Assembly (NCBI RefSeq): GCF_000019905.1
Contig: NC_010556.1
Location: 150,001 to 214,000, forward strand
DNA from: Exiguobacterium artemiae 255-15
Lineage (GTDB): Bacteria; Bacillota; Bacilli; Exiguobacteriales; Exiguobacteriaceae
Length of the DNA: 64,000 nt
Reading direction: 5' to 3'
The translations under genes and the position numbers were made by a program. Below the pieces are notes generated by a model that did no database searches, was not told where the DNA came from, and was given only the letters and a program-made list of their open reading frames with translations. Shown in pieces: positions 43,505 to 53,344 of the stretch (within the stretch, counting starts at the first letter, position 1; each line of letters opens with the position of its first letter).

Positions 43505-45219
43505 AAGAGTTGATGGGAATTTTTCGTTTGATGCTGCACCAGAAACGGGACATCGTGCTCTCGATTATCTTTGGTGTGTTGGCCGGCATCACGGCGGTCG
43601 GAATGTTCGCAGCGAGCGGCTTCCTGATTTCGAAAGCCGCCCTGTTGCCACCGATTCAGACACTTGCCGTTTTGATTGCCTTACAGAAAATCTCCAGTCT
43701 GACACGGGCTGTCAGCCGGTACGCCGAACGGTATTACTCACACCGGGCGACGTTTACGATCCTCAGTGACTTGCGGACGACGTTTTATAAACGGCTTGAA
43801 CCACTCGCACCGGGTATCTTTGCCAAGTATCGGAGTGGAGATTTGCTCGCCCGGATCGTCGGGGACGTCGAAAGTCTGCAAAATACGTTTTTACGCGTCG
43901 TCTATCCGCCGATTATCCTGGTGCTCGTTTTCCTATGTACAATCTTTTTCGTCAGTTTCTTTTCACTCAGTGTCGCGCTTGTCCTCGTGTTTGGTCTGAT
44001 CTTGACGGGATTCATCATTCCCGGCTGGTTTGCCTATCGGGAACAGCGGTTTGCCCGGTCCGTCCGGGCCCGACGCGGGGAACTGTCGACGGAAGTGACA
44101 GAACTGTTCCAAGGGTACCGCGACTTAAAGATCTATCAACAACTCGGCAATAAGGAAGCGGAACTGAATGCCGTCGCCGCACGCTACGTGGCGGAAGAAA
44201 AACGCAACGGACTGCATGCGGTCTCGAACCTTGCCTTGAATACACTGGCGACGTTGGTTATTTCCTGGATCGTCCTCGGTCTCGGTGCTTATCTGGTCGC
44301 TGACGGACAACTCGATGGCGTTTTCCTCGCATTGCTCGTCATGACCTCGTTGACGGTGTTTGAAAATGCCGCACCGATGGCGATTTTACCCGGATTTTTT
44401 GAAGACAGCCGTCATGCGGCACGCCGGCTGGATGATGTCGTCGAAGCGACGGCGGAACCGGAATATCGTCCGTTTGCATTGACGCAGGCTCCGGAACTCC
44501 GTGCGGAACATGTCAGCTTTACGTTTCCCGGACAGGACCGTCCCGTCTTACGCGATGTCAGCGTGACGTTCCCTGCCGGCAGTAAAACGGCGATTGTCGG
44601 AGCAAGTGGTTCCGGAAAATCGACGCTGTTGCAACTGTTGTTGCGGATGTATCCGGCAGACGGAATCCGGATTGAAGGAACTCCAGGTCTAGAAATTAAT
44701 CCGGAAGCGTTATGGCAACAGTCGAACGTCGTCCTGCAACAAAATCATTTCTTTTACGGGACGATTCGTGACAATCTGAAGCTCGCCAGCAGCAAAGCAA
44801 CGGATGAACAAATGATCGAAGCACTGGAACACGTCGGTCTTTCGTTACTTGAACTCGACGACCGGGTGCTCGAAAAAGGGGAGAACCTGTCCGGTGGTGA
44901 AAAGCAACGGCTGGCGATTGCCCGGATATTCTTACGTCAGACACCGCTTTATCTGCTCGATGAGCCGACCTCATCGGTCGATGCGTTGACGGAACAGATG
45001 ATTTTACGCCATCTGTTTTCCCGCGCGGTGGACGCAACGCTGTTGCTGGTCAGCCACCGGTTGGCGGGACTTGAGACGATGGATCAAATCGTTGTCATGG
45101 AGCAAGGGCAAGTCGTCGAAGTCGGGACATACGCGGACTTAATGACCAAGCAAGGTGCCTTTTATGCCTTGAAACAGGTCGAACAATCCGTCTTTACACC
45201 GGATCAACTGGTCCGCTGA
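43501..45219 (+). CDS. cydC: CydC subunit of the CydDC ABC exporter
   Basis: 572 residues, arranged as CydD: membrane domain about 15-310 and ATPase domain with Walker A GASGSGKST, signature LSGGEKQRL, Walker B LYLLDEPTSSVD and H-loop LVSHRLAG. The two subunits have diverged, as is usual for the heterodimer. Its ATG overlaps the cydD stop. A strong terminator follows, so the operon is cydDC alone, with the oxidase genes presumably elsewhere. Confidence 0.92.
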   Translation: MKELMGIFRLMLHQKRDIVLSIIFGVLAGITAVGMFAASGFLISKAALLPPIQTLAVLIALQKISSLTRAVSRYAERYYSHRATFTILSDLRTTFYKRLEPLAPGIFAKYRSGDLLARIVGDVESLQNTFLRVVYPPIILVLVFLCTIFFVSFFSLSVALVLVFGLILTGFIIPGWFAYREQRFARSVRARRGELSTEVTELFQGYRDLKIYQQLGNKEAELNAVAARYVAEEKRNGLHAVSNLALNTLATLVISWIVLGLGAYLVADGQLDGVFLALLVMTSLTVFENAAPMAILPGFFEDSRHAARRLDDVVEATAEPEYRPFALTQAPELRAEHVSFTFPGQDRPVLRDVSVTFPAGSKTAIVGASGSGKSTLLQLLLRMYPADGIRIEGTPGLEINPEALWQQSNVVLQQNHFFYGTIRDNLKLASSKATDEQMIEALEHVGLSLLELDDRVLEKGENLSGGEKQRLAIARIFLRQTPLYLLDEPTSSVDALTEQMILRHLFSRAVDATLLLVSHRLAGLETMDQIVVMEQGQVVEVGTYADLMTKQGAFYALKQVEQSVFTPDQLVR

Positions 45220-45224
45220 ATTGA

Positions 45225-45272
45225 AAACAGCCACATCCAACGCTCTGTCGGCGAAGGATGTGGCTGTTTTGA
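45225..45272 (+). terminator. Rho-independent terminator after cydC
   Basis: AAAACAGCCACATCC pairs with GGATGTGGCTGTTTT over a 17-nt loop. Confidence 0.9.
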
Positions 45273-45340
45273 TTGAACAGAATTCAAATGGACGGTTGAT
45301 TGCAGGAATGGTAAAGTAAGGAAAAAATAAGAGGTGAGCC

Positions 45341-45994
45341 ATGATGGAAATTCTCCGTTGCGAGACGCAACTGGAAGATCAAACGATTGCCTATAATCAT
45401 TACTACTCCGATTCAGACGAAATCTGTTTTATGTTGTCCGGAGCCGGTTACGCCTATGATCATCCGTATTTTTACTTCAGCCGGATGATGTTGTTGAAGC
45501 GAAAAGTGAACGTCATTGAAATTCAATATGTCTCAGATGATTTATTTAGTATGCCGGACGAGCAAGGGGACGCCGAGATGAGCCGGCGGATCGAAGCGGT
45601 CATCGGGGACGTGTTACGGGCGCGGTCGTATCAGACGATTCACTTCATTGCCAAATCGCTTGGGACGGTGCCGCTGGTTTCAATGATGCACCGTGGGATG
45701 TTTCCGGAAGCGCGTGTCGTCCTCCTGACGCCACTCTTAAAAGATCCGGCTATCGTCGAAAAGATTGCGAACAGCCGGCATCACGGATTACTCATCATCG
45801 GGGATCAGGACCGCCAGTACAGTCCGGAAGCGTTGGAACGGTTCAGTAACTCGAATCTTGTACTGGAACTCGTAACAGGAGCCAACCATTCACTCGATAT
45901 CGATTTTGATGTCAAGCCGTCCCTGCAAGTACTCGGACAGATCATGCAACGCATTGAAGACGTATTGTTCACCGTAACGGTCAAGGAAAACTGA
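45341..45994 (+). CDS. alpha/beta-hydrolase-fold protein
   Basis: 217 residues. The nucleophile elbow is TIHFIAKSLGTVPLV (Ser in AKSLG), the acid probably Asp in LLIIGDQDRQYS, and the histidine in TGANHSLDIDFD, in the right order and spacing for a small hydrolase. GAGYAYDHPYFYFSRMMLLKRKVNVIEIQY gives the oxyanion region. The substrate is unknown. GAGGTGA lies before two adjacent ATG codons. Monocistronic. Confidence 0.85.
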   Translation: MMEILRCETQLEDQTIAYNHYYSDSDEICFMLSGAGYAYDHPYFYFSRMMLLKRKVNVIEIQYVSDDLFSMPDEQGDAEMSRRIEAVIGDVLRARSYQTIHFIAKSLGTVPLVSMMHRGMFPEARVVLLTPLLKDPAIVEKIANSRHHGLLIIGDQDRQYSPEALERFSNSNLVLELVTGANHSLDIDFDVKPSLQVLGQIMQRIEDVLFTVTVKEN

Positions 45995-46039
45995 AAACCG
46001 ACAGAACATTCTCGGAAGAGCGTTCTGTCGGTTTTTTTT
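45994..46039. terminator. bidirectional terminator
   Basis: AAAACCGACAGAAC and its complement flank an 18-nt loop between the hydrolase gene and kynB, with T8 on the plus strand. Confidence 0.88.
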
Positions 46040-46661
46040 AATACGGTCGCATCAATGCACGAACGGGACTGCCGTCACCGTCGACAAGCGGAAGCGGAAC
46101 GGCATTGAGATGATAATCACCCGGCGTGATCGTATCGAGGACCAACCCTTCGAGTATGTGAACGCCATGGGCGGCGAGCGCATGGTGGGCCGCCATCTCT
46201 TTACTGTCGATCGCATCAACGGACGGTAAATCAAGTCCGATCAATTCAATACCGAGTTCGCCGAGCCGTTCGGCAAGGCTTGGTGTCAGTACCGGGATGG
46301 TTTCCGGAAATACGGACTTATCGACCCATCCGTCCGTTTTAATGATCAACCGGCGGACATCGGTTAAATCAAATGCATCGAGGTCGCTTGCGACGAGTTC
46401 GGTCCGACCGGGCAGATAGATGACGCGGACATGACCGATATAAAGATCCGGGTCCAAATCAATGACTTTTTGACCGACGTCGTCAAAGTGGAACGGTGCA
46501 TCAATATGGGTACCGGTATGCAGGCTCATCGTGACCTGCCCGACATTGACGGAGCCGGTATCGGCTTTACTCCAGTTGATCGTATAGTCAAATTTCGTAT
46601 CGCCGGGCCAGGTCGTAATCGACGAGGTTAACGGCTGTGAGACATCCATCCAACGGTTCAT
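46038..46661 (-). CDS. kynB: kynurenine formamidase (arylformamidase) KynB
   Basis: Hydrolyses N-formylkynurenine to kynurenine and formate. About 207 residues of the metal-dependent cyclase-like family, with the signature HTGTHIDAPFHF (metal ligands His and Asp) and GLDLPSVDAIDSKEMAAHHALAAHGVHILEGL. The start at 46661 follows GAGGGGGAATC; the longer in-frame extension enters kynA and is rejected. It is the last gene of the kyn operon, 13 bases after kynA. Confidence 0.95.
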   Translation of the reverse strand: MNRWMDVSQPLTSSITTWPGDTKFDYTINWSKADTGSVNVGQVTMSLHTGTHIDAPFHFDDVGQKVIDLDPDLYIGHVRVIYLPGRTELVASDLDAFDLTDVRRLIIKTDGWVDKSVFPETIPVLTPSLAERLGELGIELIGLDLPSVDAIDSKEMAAHHALAAHGVHILEGLVLDTITPGDYHLNAVPLPLVDGDGSPVRALMRPY

Positions 46662-46674
46662 GCAAGATTCCCCC

Positions 46675-47514
46675 TCAAAGTTTTGTCCGGACCGACCACA
46701 GTTCCGGGAAGAACCGGTGATCGAGCACACGGCGCAGATAACTGACGCCGGACGAACCACCCGTTCCCGGTTTTTGACCGATGATCCGTTCGACGGTACT
46801 CATATGGTTAAAGCGCCACATCTGTTGCTGGCTGCCGATGTCGAGCAGCTTTTCCCCGAGTTCATATAAATCCCAGTACTGTTCGACATCCTGATAGACG
46901 ATGGCCCAGGCCGCTTCAACACTCGCGTCGGCTTCCCAGTCTTGCGTGACATCCCGGTTGAGAACCGCCTCGTCAATCGGTAAGCCGCGCCGGTGCATCG
47001 CCCGGACGGTCTCATCATAGATGCTCGGTGTCTGTAAGTCATCGTTCAATTGAGCAAACAGCGCCGTTTCATGTTCATAGACCCGTAACATCTGAGCATT
47101 TTTAAAGCCAAGCGAAAATTCGATTTGCCGGTTCTGATAAGACTGGAACCCGGAGGAATGTCCGAGTGAGTCCCGGAATTCGAGATATTCGGCCGGTGTC
47201 AGTGTCGAGAGGACGCTCCACGACTGGATCAGCTGTTGTTGAATTTTTGAGACACGGGCGAGCATCTTAAACGACCGTTCGAGTTGATCATCGGCGATTG
47301 CCTGAATGGCAGCCGTCATCTCATGCAAAATCAGTTTCATCCAGAGTTCACTTGTTTGATGAATGACGATAAACAACATCTCGTCATGGTGATCCGATAA
47401 CCGTTGTTGGCTCGTCAAAAGCGAGTCCAGCTGTAAATAATCCCCGTAAGACATGTCTTTTTTAAAGTCGGTTTGAATCGACTCCTCAATGTTCGTCGCA
47501 TCCGTCTGTTTCAT
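46675..47514 (-). CDS. kynA: tryptophan 2,3-dioxygenase KynA
   Basis: Haem enzyme that opens the indole ring of tryptophan to N-formylkynurenine. The 279 residues contain [39 protein letters not shown] (substrate-site region, about 42-66), [19 protein letters not shown] and [28 protein letters not shown] (proximal-haem His and C-terminal signature). Third gene of the operon, between the permease and kynB. Confidence 0.96.
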   Translation of the reverse strand: MKQTDATNIEESIQTDFKKDMSYGDYLQLDSLLTSQQRLSDHHDEMLFIVIHQTSELWMKLILHEMTAAIQAIADDQLERSFKMLARVSKIQQQLIQSWSVLSTLTPAEYLEFRDSLGHSSGFQSYQNRQIEFSLGFKNAQMLRVYEHETALFAQLNDDLQTPSIYDETVRAMHRRGLPIDEAVLNRDVTQDWEADASVEAAWAIVYQDVEQYWDLYELGEKLLDIGSQQQMWRFNHMSTVERIIGQKPGTGGSSGVSYLRRVLDHRFFPELWSVRTKL

Positions 47515-47534
47515 GCCGATCGATCCCCTTTACG

Positions 47535-48917
47535 TCAAAGTGATTGTGAACGGTTTGTCTGATCCGCTTGCGGCGGATGATTTCGTTTCCAAAAAACATA
47601 GGCGATTGTCAGGAAAATCAACCACGGGATACCGAACTTCAAGACAATTTGGAAATCGGTAAACCAGGTCGTGATGACAAGCGCAAACAACAAGAGCGCA
47701 CCAAGTGCGGTCAAATACGGATATCCCATCATCCGGACCGGCAGTTTTCGTCCGCCGTCCCGTTCCCAGGCTTTGCGGAAGTAGAGATGGGAGATGAAAA
47801 TCATGAACCAGGTGAAGATGGCACCGAACATCGAAATCCCCATCATAAATGGATAAGAGACACTCGATTGGCTGCTGATGACGGCAGCGAGGAAAATCCC
47901 AAGCGTCGAAACAGCCAGGGCAAACAGCGGTACGCCTTTCGCATTCAGGCGGCTGAACATCCGCGGGGCATAGGTGGCTTTCGATAGCGAATACATCATC
48001 CGCGTCGAAGCATAGAGCTGACTGTTCATCGCCGATAAGGCGGCTGTCAGGACGATGAAGTTCATAATGCCGGCTGCACCGGGAATCGACAACATCTCCA
48101 TGACTTTCACGAACGGACTTTCATCGACACCACCGGCCTGTTGCCACGGAACGATCATCAGCATCAAGGCAATCGTGATGACATAAAACGTCGACAGACG
48201 GAAGACGGTGGCCTTCAGTGCTTTCGGCACTGCGACATCCGGATCTTTTGCTTCACCGGCTGTCACGGCAATCAATTCGGTCCCGAGGAAACTGAACAGC
48301 GAGATGAAGACGGCAATCCAGAGACCGGAGAATCCGAACGGCATGAAGCCGCCGTCATTCGTAAAGTTTTGCGGACCAATCTCCGGTGAGCTGCTGCCGA
48401 AGACTAAGTACGCGCCGAGAATCATGAACATCAGGATGGCACTGATTTTAATGACGGAGAACCAGTATTCGAATGTCGCAAACGTATTGACGGTCGTGGC
48501 ATTGATATAAATCAACGCCGCTGCGAAAACGAAAATCCAGATGTACCCGGGCACATCCGGGAACCAGTATTTCATGTAGATGGCGATGGCGCTGACTTCG
48601 ACGCCGATCGCGAGGACATTCGCGACCCAGTAGGAATAACGCACGAGGAAGCCGGCATAAGGACCGATGTACTTCTCCGCAATCGTTCCGAATGAGCCGG
48701 ACGTCGGATGGGCGACGGTCATTTCCGCGAGACATCCCATCAACAGCAGGACGATAAATGCTCCGATGGCGTAACTGACAAGAACACTTGGTCCGGCCAG
48801 ACTGATGGCGAGACCGCTTCCGAGGAAAAGTCCCGTTCCGATCGCACAGCCCATCGCAATCATCGTCAGTTGGCGTGTTTTTAAATCACGCCGTAATTCA
48901 GTAGGATGTTCTTTCAT
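47535..48917 (-). CDS. amino acid permease (APC superfamily)
   Basis: 460 residues with 12 hydrophobic helices. The N-terminal consensus TMIAMGCAIGTGLFLGSGLAISLAGPSVLVSYAI and SFLGTELIAVTAGEAKDP place it in the amino acid transporter (AAT) family with AroP, LysP and ProY. Position inside a tryptophan-degradation operon (10 bases after kynU, 20 before kynA) suggests it imports tryptophan or kynurenine. The substrate is inferred from context only. Confidence 0.9.
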   Translation of the reverse strand: MKEHPTELRRDLKTRQLTMIAMGCAIGTGLFLGSGLAISLAGPSVLVSYAIGAFIVLLLMGCLAEMTVAHPTSGSFGTIAEKYIGPYAGFLVRYSYWVANVLAIGVEVSAIAIYMKYWFPDVPGYIWIFVFAAALIYINATTVNTFATFEYWFSVIKISAILMFMILGAYLVFGSSSPEIGPQNFTNDGGFMPFGFSGLWIAVFISLFSFLGTELIAVTAGEAKDPDVAVPKALKATVFRLSTFYVITIALMLMIVPWQQAGGVDESPFVKVMEMLSIPGAAGIMNFIVLTAALSAMNSQLYASTRMMYSLSKATYAPRMFSRLNAKGVPLFALAVSTLGIFLAAVISSQSSVSYPFMMGISMFGAIFTWFMIFISHLYFRKAWERDGGRKLPVRMMGYPYLTALGALLLFALVITTWFTDFQIVLKFGIPWLIFLTIAYVFWKRNHPPQADQTNRSQSL

Positions 48918-48926
48918 AATGCCTCC

Positions 48927-50204
48927 TTACGCGACGACTTCGCGTTCGTTCTTGAATTGTTCGTACTGTTTTTCATCCATGATCGTTTTCAAAATCGAAA
49001 CGACTTCATAAACGTCTTCAAAACTATTATACAAGGCAACGGGTGCCAGGCGGACAATATTTGGTGCCCGGAAATCAGGAATGACCTGATGGGCTTTCAG
49101 CGCTTTACAGATCCGCGCCGCTTCCGGATGTTCAAGACTCAGGTGGGCACCGCGTCGTTTCGCGTCACGCGGATTGCCGATGACGAAACCGTATGCTGTC
49201 AGTTCCTGATCGACAAGCGTCATCATGTAGTCGGTCAAGGCGAGGGATTTCGCCCGGACGGCATCGATGCCGACTTCCGCAAACAGTTCGAGTGCCCCGA
49301 TTTGCGGCGCGAGGCTTAAGACGTGGGGTGTTCCGATTTGGAAGGCCGCAGCGTTTTCAGCCGGTGTCATCGTATGATTCATGTCAAACTGCTTGTCTTT
49401 GCGGGAACCGAACCAACCGGTCAGACCGGGTAATGTACCGAAATGCCGTTCGTGGACGAACAGACCGCCAACCGTTCCCGGACCGCCGTTTAAGTGTTTG
49501 TAGTTGCACCAGTAAGCAAAGTCGACGCCCCAGTCGTGAAACGCATGGGGAATCGCGCCGACGGAATGACAGCCGTCAAAGCCGATCAGGATCCCGCGGG
49601 CATGGGCTTCGCGGGTCAGCCGTTCCATATCTAAAATTTGTCCGCTCCGGTAAAGAACGGTCGGCAGAACGATCAAGGCAATGTCATCCGTCATTGCGGC
49701 GATGATGTCCGCTTCATCAAGAAACCGTCCGTCGCGGCTTTCGACCTGAACGAGGTGTTCCGCCGGATCGAGTCCGCGCAACCGGAGCTGGCTTTGCAGC
49801 GCATAAATATCAGATGGGAACGTCAAACTGTCGGCTAAAATTTTCGTCCGTCGTCCGGACGGAGCAAAGAAGGTCGCGACCAGCTGGTGCAGATTGACCG
49901 TCGTCGAACCGGTCACCATGACTTCATCCGCACGGCCGCCGACGAGCGGGGCGTTTAAGGCAGCCAGTTTTTCCGACAGATCGAACCACGGATGCCGGCC
50001 TTTCATCCAACCGTCAATTCCGAGTTCCCGCCAATCGGCGAGCGATTCGAGTAACGTCGCTTCCGCCCGTTTCGACAACAGACCAAGTGAGTTGCCGTCC
50101 ATATAAATCGAACCTTCCTGCAGATAAAATTCGTTCCGGTACGGAGCGAGTGCATCCTGTTGATCCTGTTCGATGGCGTGCTTGCGTGGTGCGGTCAATG
50201 TCAT
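48927..50204 (-). CDS. kynU: kynureninase KynU
   Basis: PLP enzyme cleaving kynurenine to anthranilate and alanine. The 425 residues include the N-terminal [23 protein letters not shown], the cofactor Asp in [27 protein letters not shown], and the Schiff-base Lys of [11 protein letters not shown] (about 235). First gene of the operon kynU-permease-kynA-kynB. Transcription starts in the intergenic region shared with the divergent TetR regulator. Confidence 0.96.
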
Positions 50205-50260
50205 GTCCGTTCCTCCTTAAATGAATCAGTAATCAATTTTGAGAAAAGCGTAGCAAACAA

Positions 50261-50290
50261 ATTGACACTGTGTCAATATTATCGGATAGA
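50261..50290. promoter_or_regulatory. TetR operator with divergent promoters (kyn operon and regulator)
   Basis: Perfect 17-bp palindrome ATTGACAC-T-GTGTCAAT (50261-50277). It contains TTGACA on both strands. On the plus strand TTGACA is followed after 17 nt by GATAGA (50285-50290), a promoter for the TetR gene. On the minus strand a weak TACGCT lies 18 nt beyond for kynU. One bound dimer would block both -35 boxes. Confidence 0.75.
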
Positions 50291-50309
50291 GAATCAGGAG
50301 AGGTGGTCG

Positions 50310-50939
50310 ATGACGATGAAATCAGATAAATTTAAAGTGGACAAACGGCATTTGCGGACAGTCCGGACGCGGGAAAAATTATTGGTCGCAGCCCGGCACG
50401 TCTTTCTTGAAAATGACTTCCAGACGACGACGATTTCGCAAATCATCAAACGGGCGGGCGTCGGATACGGAACGGCGTACGTTCACTTTGAAGGGAAAGA
50501 TGAACTGTTAATTGTGTTGATGGAAGACGTAATGGATCGTTTCCACCAAGTGGCGGAACAGCCATTTGAGCCGGGAACGGCTGAAGAAGCTCAAAAACAA
50601 ATCGAGCAACAGGCAATGGCCTTTTTACAGCTGGCTGAGCAGGAGCGGGAGATGCTGCGGGTCGTCGAGCAGGCGATTGGCATCTCTTACGTCATCCGGA
50701 CGAAGTGGAAACAGATTCGTGAGCGGTTTATTGAACGGATCAGCTGCGATATCCGCTATGCGCAAAGAACCGGATTGGCTCGTCCGGACCTAAATCCGGC
50801 ACTCGTTGCCCGCGGCTGGTTTTTTGCCAATGAAATGTATCTGTTCGAAGTCGTTCGCGAAGAGACGACCGCGTCAATCGAAGAAATCGCCAAAACCTTA
50901 ACTGCTGTGTATACGACCGGACTGTACGAACACGGTTAA
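50310..50939 (+). CDS. TetR/AcrR-family regulator, probable kyn repressor
   Basis: About 209 residues. The helix-turn-helix lies in TREKLLVAARHVFLENDFQTTTISQIIKRAGVGYGTAYVHFEGKDELLIVLMEDVM (about 20-75). The ligand domain follows (about 80-209). The start at 50310 follows AGGAGAGGTGG; the longer frame begins inside kynU. It is divergent from kynU with a shared palindromic operator, so repression of tryptophan degradation, relieved by tryptophan or kynurenine, is a reasonable inference. Confidence 0.9.
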   Translation: MTMKSDKFKVDKRHLRTVRTREKLLVAARHVFLENDFQTTTISQIIKRAGVGYGTAYVHFEGKDELLIVLMEDVMDRFHQVAEQPFEPGTAEEAQKQIEQQAMAFLQLAEQEREMLRVVEQAIGISYVIRTKWKQIRERFIERISCDIRYAQRTGLARPDLNPALVARGWFFANEMYLFEVVREETTASIEEIAKTLTAVYTTGLYEHG

Positions 50940-50984
50940 AGAAGCTCGTTCCCGGGAAACCTGTAGGAGAAGGGGGCGTTGCAC

Positions 50985-51437
50985 ATGGCATTTGATTATG
51001 ATCTTGATTTTAAGACAACCGATTTTCGGAAGGAACCGGAAAAATACCGGGTCGGACGGGGCGAACAGGGTGTGTTGCTCGTCGAACCGTATAAAGGGGA
51101 AATCTTGCCGCATTGGCGGTTCAAGACACCGGAAATTGCCAAAGAATCTTCCGAAAAAATCTATCAGATGTATCTCGACTATAAAGAGGCCGGAGACTTC
51201 GTCGGAATGGACATGGCGCGGAAGTTCATCCAGATGGGACATACACGGGCACGTCGGTATACGAATTATAAAGGCGGACGTAAGTATAAAAACAAAGAGA
51301 CGGGTGAATTAAACGAGCGGAAAATTGATCCGGAAAAAGCGAAATCGGCAGAAATTTTTCAGGAAAAATGGGATTTGATCCGGGCGGATGAAGAGTACTT
51401 GAAGTTAAAGAAAGCTCATCAAAAACAGTACGGATGA
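50985..51437 (+). CDS. DUF4385-like conserved protein
   Basis: About 150 residues, highly charged and soluble, starting MAFDYDLDFKTTDFRKEPEKYRVGRGEQGVLLVEPYKGEILPHWRFKTPEIA. It contains FVGMDMARKFIQMGHTRARRYTNYKGGRKY, typical of the DUF4385 family, for which I know no function. The start at 50985 follows GGAGAAGGGGG. It lies just after the TetR gene and may be co-transcribed with it. Confidence 0.82.
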   Translation: MAFDYDLDFKTTDFRKEPEKYRVGRGEQGVLLVEPYKGEILPHWRFKTPEIAKESSEKIYQMYLDYKEAGDFVGMDMARKFIQMGHTRARRYTNYKGGRKYKNKETGELNERKIDPEKAKSAEIFQEKWDLIRADEEYLKLKKAHQKQYG

Positions 51438-51529
51438 ACGGATTTTTAGTTTTCCATTTGCCTGTTTCTTGGCACTGAAAATGAAGGATTCAAAATTTGC
51501 TATGATGGGATTAAAAGGGAGGAGAATAT

Positions 51530-51862
51530 ATGCGTTATACGTACTGGGCGGCGTTGATCGGATTGATTATAAGTATGTATCTGTTAGTGGACTATACAGT
51601 GGAAACCGTTCCTGTCAGCATTTTGATCGGTTTACTGATATACAGTATCGGACTCAGCATCGTCGCGACGTTCGAAGTGTCTTCGTTTGAGCTTACTAGG
51701 CGTGCCTTTGTGACGACCCTTTTATTTGGACTGGTTCTGAATCATGTACTGGATTTGCGGATGACAGCTTTTTTACTCGTCCTGTTGGTCGTCGAAACGC
51801 TTGTCAAAACGCTCCGCTTCCTGCAAGTGCTTTGGTGGGACCGGGCGACGTTGCACGGCTGA
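51530..51862 (+). CDS. small integral membrane protein (110 aa)
   Basis: Four hydrophobic helices (about 5-22, 28-48, 58-75, 78-98), with few charged residues outside the ends. No recognised family. ATG follows AAGGGAGGAGAA. Followed by a long bidirectional terminator. Confidence 0.72.
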   Translation: MRYTYWAALIGLIISMYLLVDYTVETVPVSILIGLLIYSIGLSIVATFEVSSFELTRRAFVTTLLFGLVLNHVLDLRMTAFLLVLLVVETLVKTLRFLQVLWWDRATLHG

Positions 51863-51879
51863 TATTTCTCTACCAGATG

Positions 51880-51932
51880 AAAAAAGCAGGAGGCCATCCG
51901 ATTATTTAATCGGGCGACCTACTGCTTTTTTT
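51880..51932. terminator. bidirectional terminator
   Basis: AAAAAGCAG...CTGCTTTTTT with an inner CCGATT/AATCGG stem, between converging genes. Confidence 0.85.
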
Positions 51933-51943
51933 AGACATCTGAA

Positions 51944-53140
51944 TCAAGATGTCTGTTCAATCTTTTTAATTAAACGGGACTGACGGCGTTGCCAAATGAC
52001 GGATCCGACCAATGTCACGGCAAGGAAAACGAGTCCGAGCATGAACGGATACAGAATGTTGACATCATATAACAGACCGGCCAGGGTCGGACCGAGGACG
52101 TTCCCGATGCTCATGTAGGCATTGTTCATCCCCATCGCGAATCCCTGCTCGTTACCGGCCAGTTTTGAAATCATCGTATTCAGGACCGGACGTAAGATTG
52201 AAGTCGCGAGGAAAATGACCAGCGTGACAGCGAAGAATCCGCCGTAGCTCGCCGTCAAAAGAGACAACAAGAATCCGAGTGTCGCAATCAACAGGAAGAT
52301 ATTCAGGACTTTTCCTTCGCCGAGACTGCGTGATAACTTATCAACGACAAAAATCTGGGCAATGACACTGATGATACCGGTCGACGTTACCATAATGGCA
52401 ATATCTTTTGGTGAAGCACCAAACTGGTTGTCGACGAACAGACCGAGGACAGACTCGTATGCCATCAAGCCGAAACTCATGACAAGAGTGATGACGAGCG
52501 GAACGAAATACGGCTTATGGAACGATGCTCCAAGCTTTTTCCACATCGAGCCTTCATCCGGTGCCATCGCCGTCGCATCATGGACATCACTCTCCTGCAA
52601 CAGTAAAACGCTGAATAAGACGGCAAGGAGTGAGACAAGTGCCGAGACGAGCAACGGTAATTTTAAATCAAACTCGGCAAGGAAACCGCCGATTCCGGGA
52701 CCGATGACGATACCGAGTGACATGGCAGCAGAGACGAAGCTGTTACCTTTTGCACGCTGATCCATCGTCGTGATATCTGCGACGTAGGCAAAAATCGCAG
52801 GGATCAACAGCGCGGCACCGAAACCGCCGATCGCCCGGGAGATGTAGAGGATCGTAACAGAGTTCGAGAAATAAAAGACGAACATCGATAACGTCAATCC
52901 GATCAATCCGTAAATGATCATCTTCCGTCGACCGTATTGATCGGCCCATTTCCCGGCGACCGGTGACATGACGAGCTGGGCACCGGCAAAAATCGCAATC
53001 ATCAGACCGGCTGCCGTACCACCTTGACCGATGGAAGCTAAGTAAGCGGGCAGAATCGGAATGATGATCCCGAAGCTCCCGACGGCAATGAACATGTTAA
53101 TCATCAGAACCGTTAATTTTTTTCGTTGATCCGCTTGCAA
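51944..53140 (-). CDS. MFS multidrug-efflux-type transporter
   Basis: 398 residues, 12 hydrophobic helices. Motif A is GKWADQYGRRKMIIYG and the antiporter motif C is SLGIVIGPGIGGFLAE, which place it in the DHA1 drug:proton antiporters with NorA, Bmr and Blt. The start is TTG after AAGGGATC. An inverted repeat TACAC-GCTG-GTGTA (53157-53170) just upstream could be an operator. Substrate unknown. No regulator gene is adjacent. Confidence 0.88.
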   Translation of the reverse strand: MQADQRKKLTVLMINMFIAVGSFGIIIPILPAYLASIGQGGTAAGLMIAIFAGAQLVMSPVAGKWADQYGRRKMIIYGLIGLTLSMFVFYFSNSVTILYISRAIGGFGAALLIPAIFAYVADITTMDQRAKGNSFVSAAMSLGIVIGPGIGGFLAEFDLKLPLLVSALVSLLAVLFSVLLLQESDVHDATAMAPDEGSMWKKLGASFHKPYFVPLVITLVMSFGLMAYESVLGLFVDNQFGASPKDIAIMVTSTGIISVIAQIFVVDKLSRSLGEGKVLNIFLLIATLGFLLSLLTASYGGFFAVTLVIFLATSILRPVLNTMISKLAGNEQGFAMGMNNAYMSIGNVLGPTLAGLLYDVNILYPFMLGLVFLAVTLVGSVIWQRRQSRLIKKIEQTS

Positions 53141-53242
53141 GGGGATCCCTTCTTTCTACACGCTGGTGTAAGCGTTTATTTAATCTACCTTTACTATCTT
53201 AGTTTCAAGAGAAAGATCCTGTCAATTTTACCGCCCGTTACA

Positions 53243-53310
53243 AAAAAAGAATCACTCGCTTCACGCCACTCCTGCAGGATAGAGCGTGAAAAAACGAGTG
53301 ATTCTTTTTG
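53243..53310 (-). terminator. terminator of the acyltransferase/teichoic acid transcript
   Basis: AAAAAGAATCACTCG and CGAGTGATTCTTTTT form a 15-bp stem around a nested CACGC/GCGTG pairing. On the minus strand it follows the acyltransferase gene. Confidence 0.85.
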
Positions 53311-53344
53311 GAGTCGGTCTTTGTATCAACTATTAAGTGAACGG

